Positions 31,482-42,378 of a stretch of 64,000 nt of DNA are shown one piece after another (the first letter of the stretch is position 1; the number at the start of each line of letters is the position of its first letter). Below the pieces are notes generated by a model. The model saw nothing but the letters and a program-made list of their open reading frames with translations. It was not told the origin of the DNA and searched no databases. The DNA is from Rhabditophanes sp. KR3021 (taxonomy: Eukaryota; Nematoda; Chromadorea; Rhabditida; Alloionematidae): contig CAUJLY010000001.1 of the NCBI GenBank assembly GCA_963281155.1, positions 1,860,001-1,924,000 of the forward strand, in the 5' to 3' direction. A program made the translations under genes and the position numbers.

Positions 31482-32141
31482 TTAAAGCTTACTAACAGAC
31501 ATTTTCTTGTTGTTATGAAGGTGATATTTAACCATATCAAATTCATCGGCAGCGGTTTTGGTTCCATTGCATTTAAGTTGATGTCTACGGCAATTACAAC
31601 ACCTATTGAAAAGTTGATGACAACGGATGCAATAAAACTGGTCAGTAAGGTGAGTTAATTGATGTCTTGCTAAGCTTTTTTTATTGTCGAAATACTTGTT
31701 GCACGTTCCGTTTGCAAGGCATTGGAATGTTCTGTTTGTTTCGCCGGTAGCTTGATTTGCAACTTGGACTTCATGCCATTTAAATTGTTCAGAGGTAGCC
31801 CTTGCTGATGGATCCTTCTCGATTTTCCCAATTACTTCTAAGCCACTGCTATCTTTCCTGATACTTGATCTCTTCGAAGTAAATTGCTTGACTGGATTTT
31901 TATGGTAGAAAGCCAAAGCTTTTAAGATGGCACTTTCTTCTACTCCAGTTTCCATCGCATCATGAGAAGAAGATGGTTGGGCTGAGTTTTTGGGGCTCTC
32001 CAAAAGCGAGCCATTGGCAGAGTGTTGTAAACTTGTCAGAGGAGAGGGTGTCCTAGAGCTGCCGTACCCAGTATCAACACTTTGCTGACGTCTTTTCAGT
32101 GATTCGATAAGAATACTTAAGAGATCCTTTGTGTTTTCCAT
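31482..32141 (-). CDS. Zinc-finger protein, tandem paralogue
   Basis: 219 aa. The N-terminus is Ser-rich and disordered (TGYGSSRTPSPLTSLQHSAN). A shared linker SSGLEVIGKIEKDP (compare NGLEPIGKIKRGQ in the neighbour) leads to the C-terminal finger module FQCLANGTCNKYFDNKKSLA, HQLTH, FYCIRCHQLFNRCCNCRRHQ, LKCNGT. Duplicated from, or giving rise to, the gene at 30228-31100. Loss or gain of the FLYWCH finger is the main difference. The nuclear regulatory role is inferred from the fingers. Confidence 0.6.
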   Translation of the reverse strand: MENTKDLLSILIESLKRRQQSVDTGYGSSRTPSPLTSLQHSANGSLLESPKNSAQPSSSHDAMETGVEESAILKALAFYHKNPVKQFTSKRSSIRKDSSGLEVIGKIEKDPSARATSEQFKWHEVQVANQATGETNRTFQCLANGTCNKYFDNKKSLARHQLTHLTDQFYCIRCHQLFNRCCNCRRHQLKCNGTKTAADEFDMVKYHLHNNKKMSVSKL

Positions 32142-33079
32142 ATTGAAGATGATATAACAAATCTGTACAAAATATAAATAAGTTAGATAAAATGATGACT
32201 TACATTAAAACAGATACAACACTCAGATATGATTTAATAAGTTAATAGGGTTTGTTGATGATTATATACCAGTCATTAATCTATAAATTACCTATTTAGA
32301 TTAGCTGTCGCTATGAAAGATTATTTTCCGCGTCTTTGGTACGAGTTATGTGGGTATTTTGTTCCAAATGTTAATCTATTTACCCCAAACGGTGATTTTA
32401 GAAGGATCTCTAGATGTATTTGATATAAATTGGCATGACATTGCATGTAAATACATTGAAAGTAGTTTGAAGCATTAAGACATGAGGTAGATCGTTTGAT
32501 TGGTAGACTGTCAATAGATTTAAGAAGGATATGTATTATGTACAGCAAATTGTTGATTCGTCCGAACTATTAAAATTAATCATGGTACTGTTCACTTTAA
32601 TTAGTACAAATCATTATCAAAGAAGACTTAGCTGCCATTTATAATTCAATAGGGTAGTTTTTAAACAAATTAGAGATGGCATCAACCGTGTTTCAATCGG
32701 TTTTTAAAAATAAAGATCTATATATTGAGAAATAGTTGGAACTTTTGTGCATTGTTTTATATTAAAAATTACTTTTGATCGTTAACAGTAAGGTAAAATT
32801 GTAAAGACTTTTTATCTTTGGCTTGTATCTTGTCTGCCATGAGGTATCCTCTAAATACAGTAGAATCATAACAACAATTTAAAACAATTATATTTTATCG
32901 TTATATTTCATTTCCAATTTGATACATTTTAGACGTAAGCCGTGAAATGGACTATGAAAGGGATGCTAGTTGGTCTGAAGCATTAACTTAGTCGGACACT
33001 TGCTAAGATGTAAAGGGCGAATCAAAAGATAGACACGTATAAAAGTTACTTCATACATACGGACTCTTTTTTGTTTCAA
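32142..33079. promoter_or_regulatory. Spacer with TATA box and a small exon-like fragment
   Basis: TATAAAAG at 33038-33045 is placed 35-42 bp before the ATG of the small gene at 33080. A short coding-looking plus stretch around 32931-32990 (DVSREMDYERDASWSEALT, then stop) follows an acceptor-like TACATTTTAG but has no partner exon. The rest is AT-rich. Confidence 0.35.
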
Positions 33080-33435
33080 ATGCAGTATTTGCTTGAAGTT
33101 AGTCGGATCTATTTCGAATATATGGTTGCGATAGTTGAACCAATGGGATGTTTCACATTAACCTTTCGAATTTCTTTGGTAAGCCGAAAAAAAATTACTT
33201 TTTTAAATTTTTTTTGACAAACATACAATCATAATATTCATAATTAACTCAAATTTAATAAAACCGAAACTTATTTTACCTTTCTTTGTCATTTTTATCC
33301 TTTATCAAACAAAAAAAACCACCTGAGAATGAGCCTTACATCCTGTTAAAGTTGGAAGCAATGTCGCGTTTTCTTTGCAAAGATTTATCTTTACGCCTTT
33401 ACACTGAAACTAAAGAAGATACCGAAATGGCGTAA
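33080..33435 (+). CDS. Small two-exon gene, unknown protein
   Basis: Exon 33080-33178 (MQYLLEVSRIYFEYMVAIVE and on) ends at a GTAAGC donor. An acceptor at 33326-33327 brings in exon 33328-33435 in phase 0 (NEPYILLKLEAMSRFLCKDL then SLRLYTETKEDTEMA). Total 68 aa. The composition is protein-like on both sides of the 149-nt intron, and the TATA box sits at the distance seen for other short genes here. There is no signal peptide or known domain; the FLCKDL segment alone recalls TRAPPC6 but is too short to use. Confidence is limited by size. Confidence 0.4.
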
Positions 33436-33656
33436 TCCTCCCACAACTTTTTATAACCATACTTTCACAATTTTATTCAGTTTAACAACAACCATTCTCG
33501 TAAATCTTTGATTTATTAGGTTTCTGCAATTAAAATAAATATAATTTGTATCCAGATAAAATAGCCAAATTTCAGATCTTCTGAAATAAGCAATAAGTTT
33601 ATTGTATTATTAATTAGCCCATATACTACGCTCTTCAACTTCTTTCAGACTTAACC

Positions 33657-34434
33657 ATGGATATGGACAAAATTTTAGCCTTACCTGAAAAAATAGTTTC
33701 TCCCATCAGGACAATAAATGGAGTCACTACCTTAATCACTAATTCACCCCCCTCTTCTTTAGATACAACACCGGTAAGTTCCGCAACCAATAGCAGTCCT
33801 GAGCAGACAACTTCCTCTAGTACGAGTGAAAACTTATCTGAAACTGAAACTCCAAAAAAGAAAAAACAACCTACGATTCACTTGCATAAGTTTATCAGGG
33901 AATTGTTGAATTCTGGTCAACATACAGATGCTGTTGAATGGAGTGATAAGTCAAATGGAGAATTTAGAGTAAGTCCATCAAATAACTGAATGACCAACTT
34001 TTTAGTTTCTGGACGAAAAAAAGATCGCCCAAGCATGGGGGGAAAGAAAAGGAAATCCCAATATGAATTATGAAAAATTGACAAGGGGCATTCGCTACTA
34101 TTACAATAGGAAACTTGTAATCAAAGTTAGTGGGGTCAAACATACATACCGTTTTTTAGATAACAAAAATAAGAATTTAATTAAGGGATGCTATAATCAA
34201 AGCACCAGTAATGAATCTGCCTTGCAAGTCGTTTCCTCACCCCCCACCTTCCAAAATATTTCCCCACAATCTGCATTTACTCATATCCAACAACCTCTTT
34301 TTTCTCACTTTTCCCAACAAATGCCTTTTTATCCCCAATTTCCTATGGCGCACCAAATCAATCCACGACTTTTTGAGCAACAGATGATGATTTATAGACA
34401 AATGCAGATGAATATGAATCCAAATATTAGATAA
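33657..34434 (+). CDS. ETS-domain transcription factor
   Basis: Exons 33657-33968 and 34006-34434 with a 37-nt intron give 246 aa. A Ser/Thr-rich N-terminus is followed by a full ETS winged-helix domain at about 75-160: [60 protein letters not shown] and [13 protein letters not shown]. The recognition-helix Arg pair (GIRYYY preceded by LTR) is intact, so binding to GGA core sites is expected. The C-terminal 75 residues are Gln/Pro/Met/Phe-rich and may be an activation region. The ETS subfamily (SPDEF/ELF-like or worm ETS) is not resolved. Confidence 0.88.
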
Positions 34435-34748
34435 CTTCTAGTTTAATTTAGGGAACATTTTTAAGCCGGTTTAACTTTAACTGACAATCTCTTACATGAT
34501 AATTGATGAAGTTGTTATTATTTGGAGTAAATAAAAGTTGTATATATTTAAATTGTGTTGTTGAATAAATAGAGTTCGTTATATTTTGATTTAGCATATT
34601 ATTTGAAGCAAAAAAAGTTGTTATATGCTTACATTTTATTATTGTTAAAGCTTTTTGGTTTCCATGGTTACCATCATGGATCAGTAAATTCACTTAAGTC
34701 TTAACATTTAGACATTTGTCAATAACTTGCTCAATTTCTATTATTAAA

Positions 34749-36208
34749 ATGGACCCACCATCTATTATTCCTCCTAAGAAAGAACCTACTCAAATCAGAA
34801 AACTAGTTAAACTTTCTTTAACTAAAAAAGGAGCTGCCAAAAAAACAACCAATAAAAGTGATGGTGATAAAAACACCAAAAAGAAAGAAAATATCGTTAA
34901 AGTTGAGGCCTTAAACAAAAGGATTGATAAGGTAAATTTGTTTTTGATGAAGTTGTGTATTGAAAATAAATTTAGCTCAAAAAGAAAGTAGATACGAGTG
35001 AAAAGAAATTGTCCCATATTGCTGAGGATCGAGTTGCGATTGAATTGGAGAAAAATGTGATTTCCTCTAAATGGGAAAGAACTAAGACTTTTTTAGTAGA
35101 AGAACAATCATCTACAATTGAACTGCATAAAAAGATTGAGCAAATGAAGGTAGCTCATATCAAACAAATGCTTGAAAGTCAAAAAAAGTTAGCCGTTCTT
35201 AGCTTAAAAGCTGCTATCAACCTCACAGCCTCCACTCAGACGGAAAACAAATTTATTGAGGGTGTCAAAGACTTTCATGACCAAGAAATTCAAACCGTGG
35301 CGGATGTTAATTCAGATAATGTCCACGAAGTTTTGAGATTAGGTGACAAGAAATTACTGGAATTAATTGCAAATATGGAAAGAGAAAAGATGCAGATGCA
35401 GTATGATTTTAAATTTAATTTGAGTCAAGTTGAGCAGAAACTTAAAATGGAACAGGATGCGGTGGTAAGTTTATTTTGCATCAAGTTTCTATTCATTAAA
35501 TTTAGCTTAGGAAATTTAAAAATGAAAAGGACAGTTATATTGAGGAAATTTGTTCCAATCATGGCAACACTATATCGGCAATTGAAAAGGAAAAGTCAAA
35601 TTTGCATCTGTCTATGTCTGAGCAGGTTTCGCAATTGCAGGTAATGTAATCAACCGTTCCAGTGGAAATAACTGGTTCTATAAATAACAATGTGCATACA
35701 ACATTTATTTATTTTTAGATTCGAAACTACGAACTTTCCGAAGAAGTCAGGGAAAAAGTAGAACAATACGAAAGTCTCCGCCATCGCACATCTGACCTAG
35801 CTAATCCAACAAGTGGATCACAGAACGTCAAAGGCATCGTTGACGGCTTGGCAAGACACACTAAGCAGTTAGAAGAAGAGGTGAAGGTAACTAATAAAAT
35901 CGTGGATGCTCTCTGAACTTCTATTTAGATCAAAAGGCAAGAACTAAAAAAGATGTTAGATACAACGAAAAGTCAGCGTGACATTATTGACATTGTGATG
36001 GGCGAGTATAAAAAAGTTTGTTTATTCGACTCATTAACCTTTGTCTTTATCTTAATTACCCATATTATAGCTGGAACTTGAACGTGATTCTCTAATATTT
36101 GAGTTCGAAAAATGCATTCACGCAGCAGGTCAAATGAATGAGTTCAAAAAAACAGAAATCCTCAAAAAAATAGCCCAAATCAAAGGTAATGTAAACAAAA
36201 AACAATAA
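34749..36208 (+). CDS. Six-exon coiled-coil protein
   Basis: Exons 34749-34931, 34976-35464, 35506-35640, 35719-35886, 35929-36015 and 36071-36208 all join in phase 0 to give 399 aa. Residues 1-60 are Lys-rich. The remainder is nearly continuous coiled coil (for example KLSHIAEDRVAIELEKNVIS and KKLLELIANMEREKMQMQYD), ending with LELERDSLIFEFEKCIHAAG. The layout is like structural or cilium-associated coiled-coil proteins, but I cannot name the family. The introns are 41-78 nt with strong donors. No signal peptide or membrane segment. Confidence 0.65.
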
Positions 36209-36488
36209 TCAACCATTATAAAAGAGTAATCCACTGCTATAAACAATAATCTTTATTCTATGCCAATATGACATAATAAGAATGTGCTCTATTCTGTATA
36301 AATAATTTCTTTTTAACATTATTAGTAGTAACAACAATTTTATAATAATAAAAAGGAAGGGTGTATGTGTCTATGGCAAACATCTATTATGTTTAAGATC
36401 TAACAATATAATAACGGATATAGGTACTAGGAAAAGATCTATACAAATAAAGTTAAGTTCCAGGTAGTTTGTAGGGTATTTGATTGCG

Positions 36489-37063
36489 TTAGGTTGAGGC
36501 AGCGAACACTTTTGGATCTAAATCTAATTCTCTGATTATTTTTTCGGTTAGGAAGGTGTCCAGGTTGAAGGGGATGAAGGTGGGGTCGATTTGGGCGGGT
36601 TTGGGAGTGTAATGGACGATGGTGGTGTCTTGTTCTCCTGACTCGGCAGTTGAAAACGCATTCCAGTGAGATTGGAGAGTGGCTACGAGTTCTGGATCAG
36701 CTGGCTTTGAGGAATGGATGGGAAGGAGGAATGGAGTTGAGGGTTTGCTTTTCTTTGATTTGGATTTTTTAAAGTGAGCTAGTTCGAGTTTCTTAATCCT
36801 AAATAAACAAAGTCATTATTAGTTTAATTAAACTTATTTACTTACTCGTAATCCTGGACTTTCGGCAAATGACTAGCCGTCTCAGTCTTTCCGTACAAAT
36901 ATTCAGACAACTTTGCATCAGTGAGCGGCACTTTTGAAAATTCGATACCCGTTACACCTTTCTTATTGTTGTTCTGACTAATATTCAAGGCCTTATTGAT
37001 ACTAGCCATCGAAAAAGGCAAAGAAGAAGAACCTAACTTGGGTAAATTTCCAATAGCAACCAT
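36489..37063 (-). CDS. Unrecognised two-exon protein
   Basis: Exons 36846-37063 and 36489-36798 joined over a 47-nt intron (GTAAGT...TTTAG, phase 2) give 175 aa. It starts MVAIGNLPKLGSSSLPFSMA, has a Lys/Ser-rich middle (KKSKSKKSKPSTP), and a more ordered C-terminus (PADPELVATLQSHWNAFSTA, IPFNLDTFLTEKIIRELDLD). The acceptor-like AACTTCAG lies two bases before the ATG. No family recognised. Confidence 0.55.
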
Positions 37064-38307
37064 ATCTGAAGTTTGGAGGTAAAATAAGTTGTTTGGTTAA
37101 ATAAAGGTAAAAATAAGGATTATTACTTTGATGGTGCAAGTTAACCCGTTTGCTAAAATTTAGTTATATTAAACAATTAAAAATCAAAAGTTCAAACATA
37201 TAAAAGAATAAGGAATGATTAAGATTAATAGTTATATCGATATTCATTTTGCTTGTCTTAATGGCTCCCATGTGCAGGCAAAGAATTTTAGAAGGAGGAT
37301 GGTATAAGATAAGCGTAATTTTATTGCTTTTAAATCAACGTTCAATCAAATGGAAAGGTGAAAACAATATTATGATATAGTTTGCACAAAGAACACTTAT
37401 TTTTTGAGATAAAGTTTACCTAACTTGAGAATTTAAATATAGTCAATACTTAATAGACATTATTGAAAAGTTAAGATGATAATAGTAATGATAGAAGTAT
37501 ATAAGCTCTCGAAAGTTAGATTTGTAATATATTTAAGAGAAAAGGATGTTACTTCCTCTAGAAATAAAGTTAAATATGTAGATATACGCTACTTAAACAA
37601 TTATTGTGATGTATTTATCTGGTGAAGGTTTATAAAAAAAGGCAAACCACTGAGCAGAAAGGGGATAAGATATTTAAAAGACTGGTAATGTCCATCAAAA
37701 AACGTGCTGCTAATGGTATTAATAGTAAGATGGTGAACGTTAAATTGAAAAAGGAAACTCAGGGAGTGTGTTCTTTGCTGTTTCTGCTCATCGTATGTGA
37801 TACCAATAGGTTAGGTTGAGTAGTCGGGTTGTGTATGTTTAAGAATATATCTAAATATACATAATTTAGGTACCTTAACGCATAAATATTTGAAGGAGAT
37901 CTTTGTTTAATAAAAAGAAAATCAAAAAATGATTGAACTGTGATGCAATTTGATTCTTTTTTGTGTTGCTCGAGAACTAATGAAAAGATGTTGAAATATT
38001 TAGTAGTTTATTATTTTAAAAAGAGAAAGGATGGCCCAAATGCAAGTCACGTTGTGGCAAAAAGATGTTGAAACCAGATAAGACCGGAAATTGCAAAAAA
38101 TGTGCAAAGGTTACTTATTTAAAAAAATACTACTACTTCATCCAAAAACCTTAATATTCTGACTACTACTTTAAACAAAATAATGCTAAAGAGAGATAAT
38201 AAAATTGTGTATATTGTTACGACCGCCTTTTTCATCTTGAACTTTAAACTCCAAAGAACATTAACGTTTGATGGGTAAAATAAATTTTTAAATTGCAAGA
38301 CACTGTA
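37064..38307 (+). other. Spacer with two coding-looking fragments
   Basis: A basic open frame at 37622-37819 (KKRQTTEQKGDKIFKRLVMS) lacks an ATG. At about 38020-38154 a Cys/Lys-rich frame reads GWPKCKSRCGKKMLKPDKTG then NCKKCAK, a C-x3-C...C-x2-C arrangement resembling a zinc-binding knuckle, ending with a TAA. They could be exons of one small basic zinc-knuckle gene, but I cannot join them or find a start. The rest is empty. Confidence 0.25.
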
Positions 38308-38508
38308 ATGTTGGGCTTGAACAGTCGTGATAGGAAGGATCTGTGGAAGTTAGTGTACTATATTCCTGTGAGAGAAAAATGAGTTAAAATAACCATTCAA
38401 AAGATTGAATTTGATATAATAAGTGATATTTGTGAAGAGTATTTGATGGAGCCAATCATGCATTCAAAAGTGGCAAAAGTTCTTTTAATGTCCTTATATT
38501 TGGGATGA
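38308..38508 (+). CDS. Possible 54-residue gene with a 36-nt intron
   Basis: ATG at 38308 gives MLGLNSRDRKDLWKLVYYIP. A GTGAGA...CAAAAG segment of 36 nt, which contains an in-frame TGA, is followed without phase change by IEFDIISDICEEYLMEPIMH and a stop at 38506-38508. Both halves look like protein, and removing the 36 nt as an intron fits the very short introns of this genome. No TATA box, signal peptide or homologue recognised. Confidence 0.3.
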
Positions 38509-38769
38509 TCTTAATTGCTTTCTTTATTTACATCATATGAATATTCCTGACTTATTATTTACATTCAATTAATTGCTACAAATTGAATAAGCAATATTTA
38601 ATGGCAATACACAGCCAACAGGATGTCAATTTCCCATTTCCACCAACTTAAATCAACATCCATAATCCCACCACGCCAATTGCAAAACGTCTTCCCAATC
38701 TAAACGAAAACATTGCATCTTTTTTAAAAACAATTTACCTAATCACCATCTAATTACTCTGAATTTCAG

Positions 38770-38967
38770 GTACATATAAGACTTATATGTCCCATACTTT
38801 TTCTGTTTCATCTTCGTAAACAGTCAGCAATCTATATTTGGCCCGTTCTCGCTTCAGCTATCATTTTGACTGACTGGAACCATACTCGTAAGTGGAAAGC
38901 AAACGGCGAAAAGTCAATTTTAGACGAAATCTTATTGGAAAGTCAAGGGAAAAAGAAACTTTACTAA
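38770..38967 (+). CDS. C-terminal part of a small membrane protein gene
   Basis: After a good acceptor (CTGAATTTCAG) a frame runs to a TAA at 38965-38967 with a hydrophobic segment (IYIWPVLASAIILTDW) and a charged tail (DEILLESQGKKKLY). No ATG lies in frame after the acceptor, so a first exon upstream is missing or unrecognised. A perfect GTAAGT...ATTTTAG stretch of 36 nt at 38888-38923 lies within the frame. Because 36 is a multiple of three, it could be spliced or kept without breaking the frame. Size and shape suggest a small inner-mitochondrial-membrane subunit, which is only a guess. Confidence 0.35.
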   Translation, partial: VHIRLICPILFLFHLRKQSAIYIWPVLASAIILTDWNHTRKWKANGEKSILDEILLESQGKKKLY

Positions 38968-38968
38968 G

Positions 38969-39220
38969 ATGGGTACATTTACTGTTTCATATGCTGCTAA
39001 AAAGATCATTTGGGATCAAAAAGGTTATTGGATGATGGCTGCTGGGCTATATTACTATGGTAAATTTGACCTTTTCGACTTATTTAATGGTGACTTTATT
39101 TCAGGAAAGTGCTGGGACAAAGCTGGTATGTATAAGGCTGAAATGATGCACGGACAATCCAAGATGTTCGCCGCTAAAACTACAGCCTTACCTTTAAGCG
39201 TTGACCCATGGAAGCATTGA
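38969..39220 (+). CDS. Small unrecognised protein, one base after the upstream stop
   Basis: 83 aa, MGTFTVSYAAKKIIWDQKGY and on, with aromatic- and Met-rich GYWMMAAGLYYYGKFDLFDL and a C-terminus DPWKH. The ATG follows the TAA of the previous frame by a single G, and that G is part of an ACTAAG that could serve as a splice acceptor. Either a downstream cistron of a dicistronic or trans-spliced pair, or a separate gene. A mitochondrial small subunit is possible, but I do not recognise it. Confidence 0.5.
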   Translation: MGTFTVSYAAKKIIWDQKGYWMMAAGLYYYGKFDLFDLFNGDFISGKCWDKAGMYKAEMMHGQSKMFAAKTTALPLSVDPWKH

Positions 39221-39416
39221 TTCCACTTTAGAATATATTAGGTTTATATGGATGGGAAAGTTCGAATGAATTATGCATTAAATGTGTTCCATAGTTTAAA
39301 TAAAATGATTTAATGATGCTTGTTGATGATTAGTTGATGTATCTGGTTGGAAAATGACCAGTTAGATATTTGCCGCTTTAGAATTGAATTTTTTAATCCA
39401 GATTTATTATTATAGA

Positions 39417-40103
39417 ATGGTCAAACTAAGTGAAGATATAATTTTTAACGGCTTTTCACGTATCAATCCTTGCCGTCAAAGAGAACTTGGTCTCAGAAAT
39501 CAAACGATCACCGAAATTGCCGATCTCGGAGTTACAAAAGATGCTTATGATTGCATCGACCTCACCGACAACGGAATCACCAAAATAGACAACTTGCCTA
39601 CCTTGAAGAATCTCAAAACGTTGGTGATGCACGATAATAGAGTCCGTTACATTTCGGATGATATTGGAAAAAAGTTGCCAAATCTCGAAGTACTTATGCT
39701 GACAAATAATTTGCTGGGCGAACTTGGAGATATTAATCCATTGGCTGGGTGTAGAAAGCTTCGTGTCCTTCACTTGATGGGCAATCCTTGTTCATATAAT
39801 GCCAGGTACAAGCTCTATCTTATCTACAAGATCCGATCACTTCGTGTTTTGGATTTCAAGATGATTAGAAAAAAGGACCGCGATGATGCTGATGCCTTGT
39901 TCAAAGGTAAAGCTAATCTTGGAAATATCAAAGAATTTGTAAAATACAGCAGCATGATTCAAGATGTTGGCGAGAAGATTAAGATAAAGACTGTCATGGC
40001 AAATATTCCTAAAGAGCTGGAGGCAGAATTGATGCTTCAGTTAAAGAATGCTCGTTCTCTGACTGAACTTGATGCTATAGAGAAAAAACTGGCTGCTATT
40101 TAA
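39417..40103 (+). CDS. mog-2: U2 snRNP protein A' (U2A')
   Basis: 228 aa, starting MVKLSEDIIFNGFSRINPCR. The acceptor-like TATTATTATAG lies one base before the ATG, which argues against the upstream in-frame ATG at 39384. A leucine-rich-repeat array (YDCIDLTDNGITKIDNLPTL, LEVLMLTNNLLGELGDINPL) and the LRR cap (LMGNPCSYNARYKLYLIYKI, RSLRVLDFKMI) are the U2A' signature. The protein pairs with U2B'' on stem-loop IV of U2 snRNA in the spliceosome. In C. elegans the U2A' gene is mog-2. Length is slightly shorter than the human 255 aa. Confidence 0.9.
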   Translation: MVKLSEDIIFNGFSRINPCRQRELGLRNQTITEIADLGVTKDAYDCIDLTDNGITKIDNLPTLKNLKTLVMHDNRVRYISDDIGKKLPNLEVLMLTNNLLGELGDINPLAGCRKLRVLHLMGNPCSYNARYKLYLIYKIRSLRVLDFKMIRKKDRDDADALFKGKANLGNIKEFVKYSSMIQDVGEKIKIKTVMANIPKELEAELMLQLKNARSLTELDAIEKKLAAI

Positions 40104-41018
40104 TGCTACTTTTGGATGTATTTATAATTTATATTTTTTGTTTTATTATGATAATAAAAGTTTGACGGCATTTAGTTTGGGTGCATGCCTTACATGTTTG
40201 CGTTAAATGCTTCTTTATTGACGGCTAATTCGATGAAAAATAATATAAACTCATTAATTATTTGAAGCTTAGACTGAATAGATGTATAAACAATTTATTT
40301 GATTTTTAAATACTTAATAATGTCTCATTAATATTTTTGCACGATCTTCGATGAGATTATAAGCAAAATAAAATTCTATACTTTTGATTATGATTAACCC
40401 ATTAAATAAAGTCTTGTTTATTATGCTATACAAGCCCTCCGATTCATGGGAACGATGAGCAAATAAACACAAACGGAATCTTCTTTGGTATATTTTAAAT
40501 AATTGACAATTTGAATTGTAATGAACGGAATGGCTAAGCAAGCCAATTACCATCTATCTTACTTTACAGCCAATTTATGGGACAAATAAAAAAAGTCATC
40601 TAATCTTTTTGTGAAACTACAATGATCTCTCTTGACCGTTCTCAGACATCATGCTCATTCTAATTAAGCCATTTACACAATAAATTACCCAATGTAATCA
40701 AATACCAAAAAACCACTTATCATGCACCCATTGAACTATTAAATAAATACGCATTCAAAATCTAAATATAATCCGTTTAAATATTACCACTAACTAACCT
40801 CCATTCGAACATACTATATTGTTGTCGGTGAGCTTTATTTGATCACCATAATGATAACTCATAAAAGTTTGGTGTCTCAGGTTTAGAATCAAATAAGATA
40901 TTTATTTAATTCATCATGAATTCTACAACCAACTATCCTTCTTTTATATTAGGCAAATTTGAACCGAGTATCGTCACTTTAAAGTCTTTAAATTTCTCAA
41001 AATATACCTTTATGGAAA
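40104..41018. other. Intergenic with a short overlapping uORF at its end
   Basis: About 900 bp without a gene. At 41012-41029 a five-codon frame (ATG GAA AAT GGT TAT TAG) overlaps the start of the next gene and could damp its translation. Confidence 0.4.
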
Positions 41019-41555
41019 ATGGTTATTAGATACACATGTGCAACCACATTTCTACGTTTATTCAAATTGCTGCTTTGTATTGTTAGTGCTACACTTATTT
41101 TGCTAGGCCCGACTGTTTTGTGCCAGACTCTAACTGAATCGGAATATCCGCCGGTTCAGGACACTACTTGTTCTTTTCAATATATCAAAGTTTCAGACTG
41201 GGATTTGTCTACATCTGGCATCTATGGACAATGGGCTTTGATTATTATTCCATTTGTTTATTCATTAATTATTATTTATACACTAGTTTCACACGTATGC
41301 TTATCTAAGCAAAAGGCAGTTCTGTTTTTGGGATTCTTGGTGTATTTTATTACAGGTTGTGTGGAAATGTACTTTGCTTTATGGTACTTTTCACCTGATA
41401 CATTAGCTGGATTCCATTTGGAAGATCTTGATGATTCTGTCATTCAAGGATGGATTGCTTCCAGTTCGTTATTGTTTTTGGCAGCTTTTCTCAGTCTAGT
41501 TGATATGGCGTTTGTTCATCATCGCGAACATTATTCTGATTCCCAGGACTTTTAA
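41019..41555 (+). CDS. Four-pass membrane protein of unknown family
   Basis: 178 aa with four hydrophobic segments: LLLCIVSATLILLGPTVLC (about 17-35), WALIIIPFVYSLIIIYTLV, AVLFLGFLVYFITGC and WIASSSLLFLAAFLSLVDMA. A short loop with DTTCSF follows the first. The size and plan recall MARVEL/tetraspan vesicle proteins, but no signature residues are decisive. The first ATG upstream (41012) makes only a five-codon ORF that overlaps this start. Intronless. Confidence 0.55.
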   Translation: MVIRYTCATTFLRLFKLLLCIVSATLILLGPTVLCQTLTESEYPPVQDTTCSFQYIKVSDWDLSTSGIYGQWALIIIPFVYSLIIIYTLVSHVCLSKQKAVLFLGFLVYFITGCVEMYFALWYFSPDTLAGFHLEDLDDSVIQGWIASSSLLFLAAFLSLVDMAFVHHREHYSDSQDF

Positions 41556-42378
41556 ATTATATTCCCCTTTCAATTGTATCTACAAATTTACTATGTATTT
41601 ATTTTAAAATAAACTCTTTTATAAGACAAAATTAAGCAACTTTGTTCATGAGTAATAAATTTGTTTTAACTCTTTCATTAGTCATGTCATTATTATTATT
41701 GTTCTTTTGGATTATCCAAACAACATAAACTGGAAAATCAAAATACACAAATAACGTCATACGAACAATTCTGTATAATCTCCGCATGTACTATAAAATT
41801 TTTGCATAGAAAGTATGAATTATGTGAATGGTAAGTTTATAAATAAAAAAGTTTTAATCATAATACCGCTTAGTCATGGTAATATGAGTATATCCGTTAT
41901 TATTTAAGTCACATTTTTATTGCAGTGTGAACTGATTATTGACATGTGATTATTAGTACAATCGACTATACTCCATTCGTCATCATATAAATCCTTAGAA
42001 TAGGGGGTAGCACAGATGTGTACGTTAAAAATGATTTACTGTAATAAAAATCCAATAACAGGAAAGACATTATTGAAAGTCCTCTATTTCTTTACAATTC
42101 GATTTCGGGACCCATATTTATCTCTTTGAGATGACAAAAATAATTCCACCTAAATCCTTTTCCTGAAACATCTCTTCAAATAAAAAGCAATTTTTGATGG
42201 CGTACTCATTAATGACTTTCCAGAAAAAACATTCTTACAGTTAAAATGTACCGCATAATCCAGGCTTATTTTTGTTTTTCTACAGCTTCCGATTTTTTAA
42301 GTATATGTTGGTTGATAATAGGTAGTATTATCAAAGCAATATAAATACCGTTTTTCGATTTCAACAAATCAAACAAAC
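41556..42378. promoter_or_regulatory. Spacer with TATA box of the receptor gene
   Basis: TATAAATA at 42340-42347 lies 32-39 bp before the ATG at 42379. The remaining 750 bp show nothing. Confidence 0.4.

Noticed and set aside
33328..33435. TRAPPC6 homologue at the small two-exon gene
   Set aside because: Only a six-residue FLCKDL match; length and the rest of the sequence do not fit.
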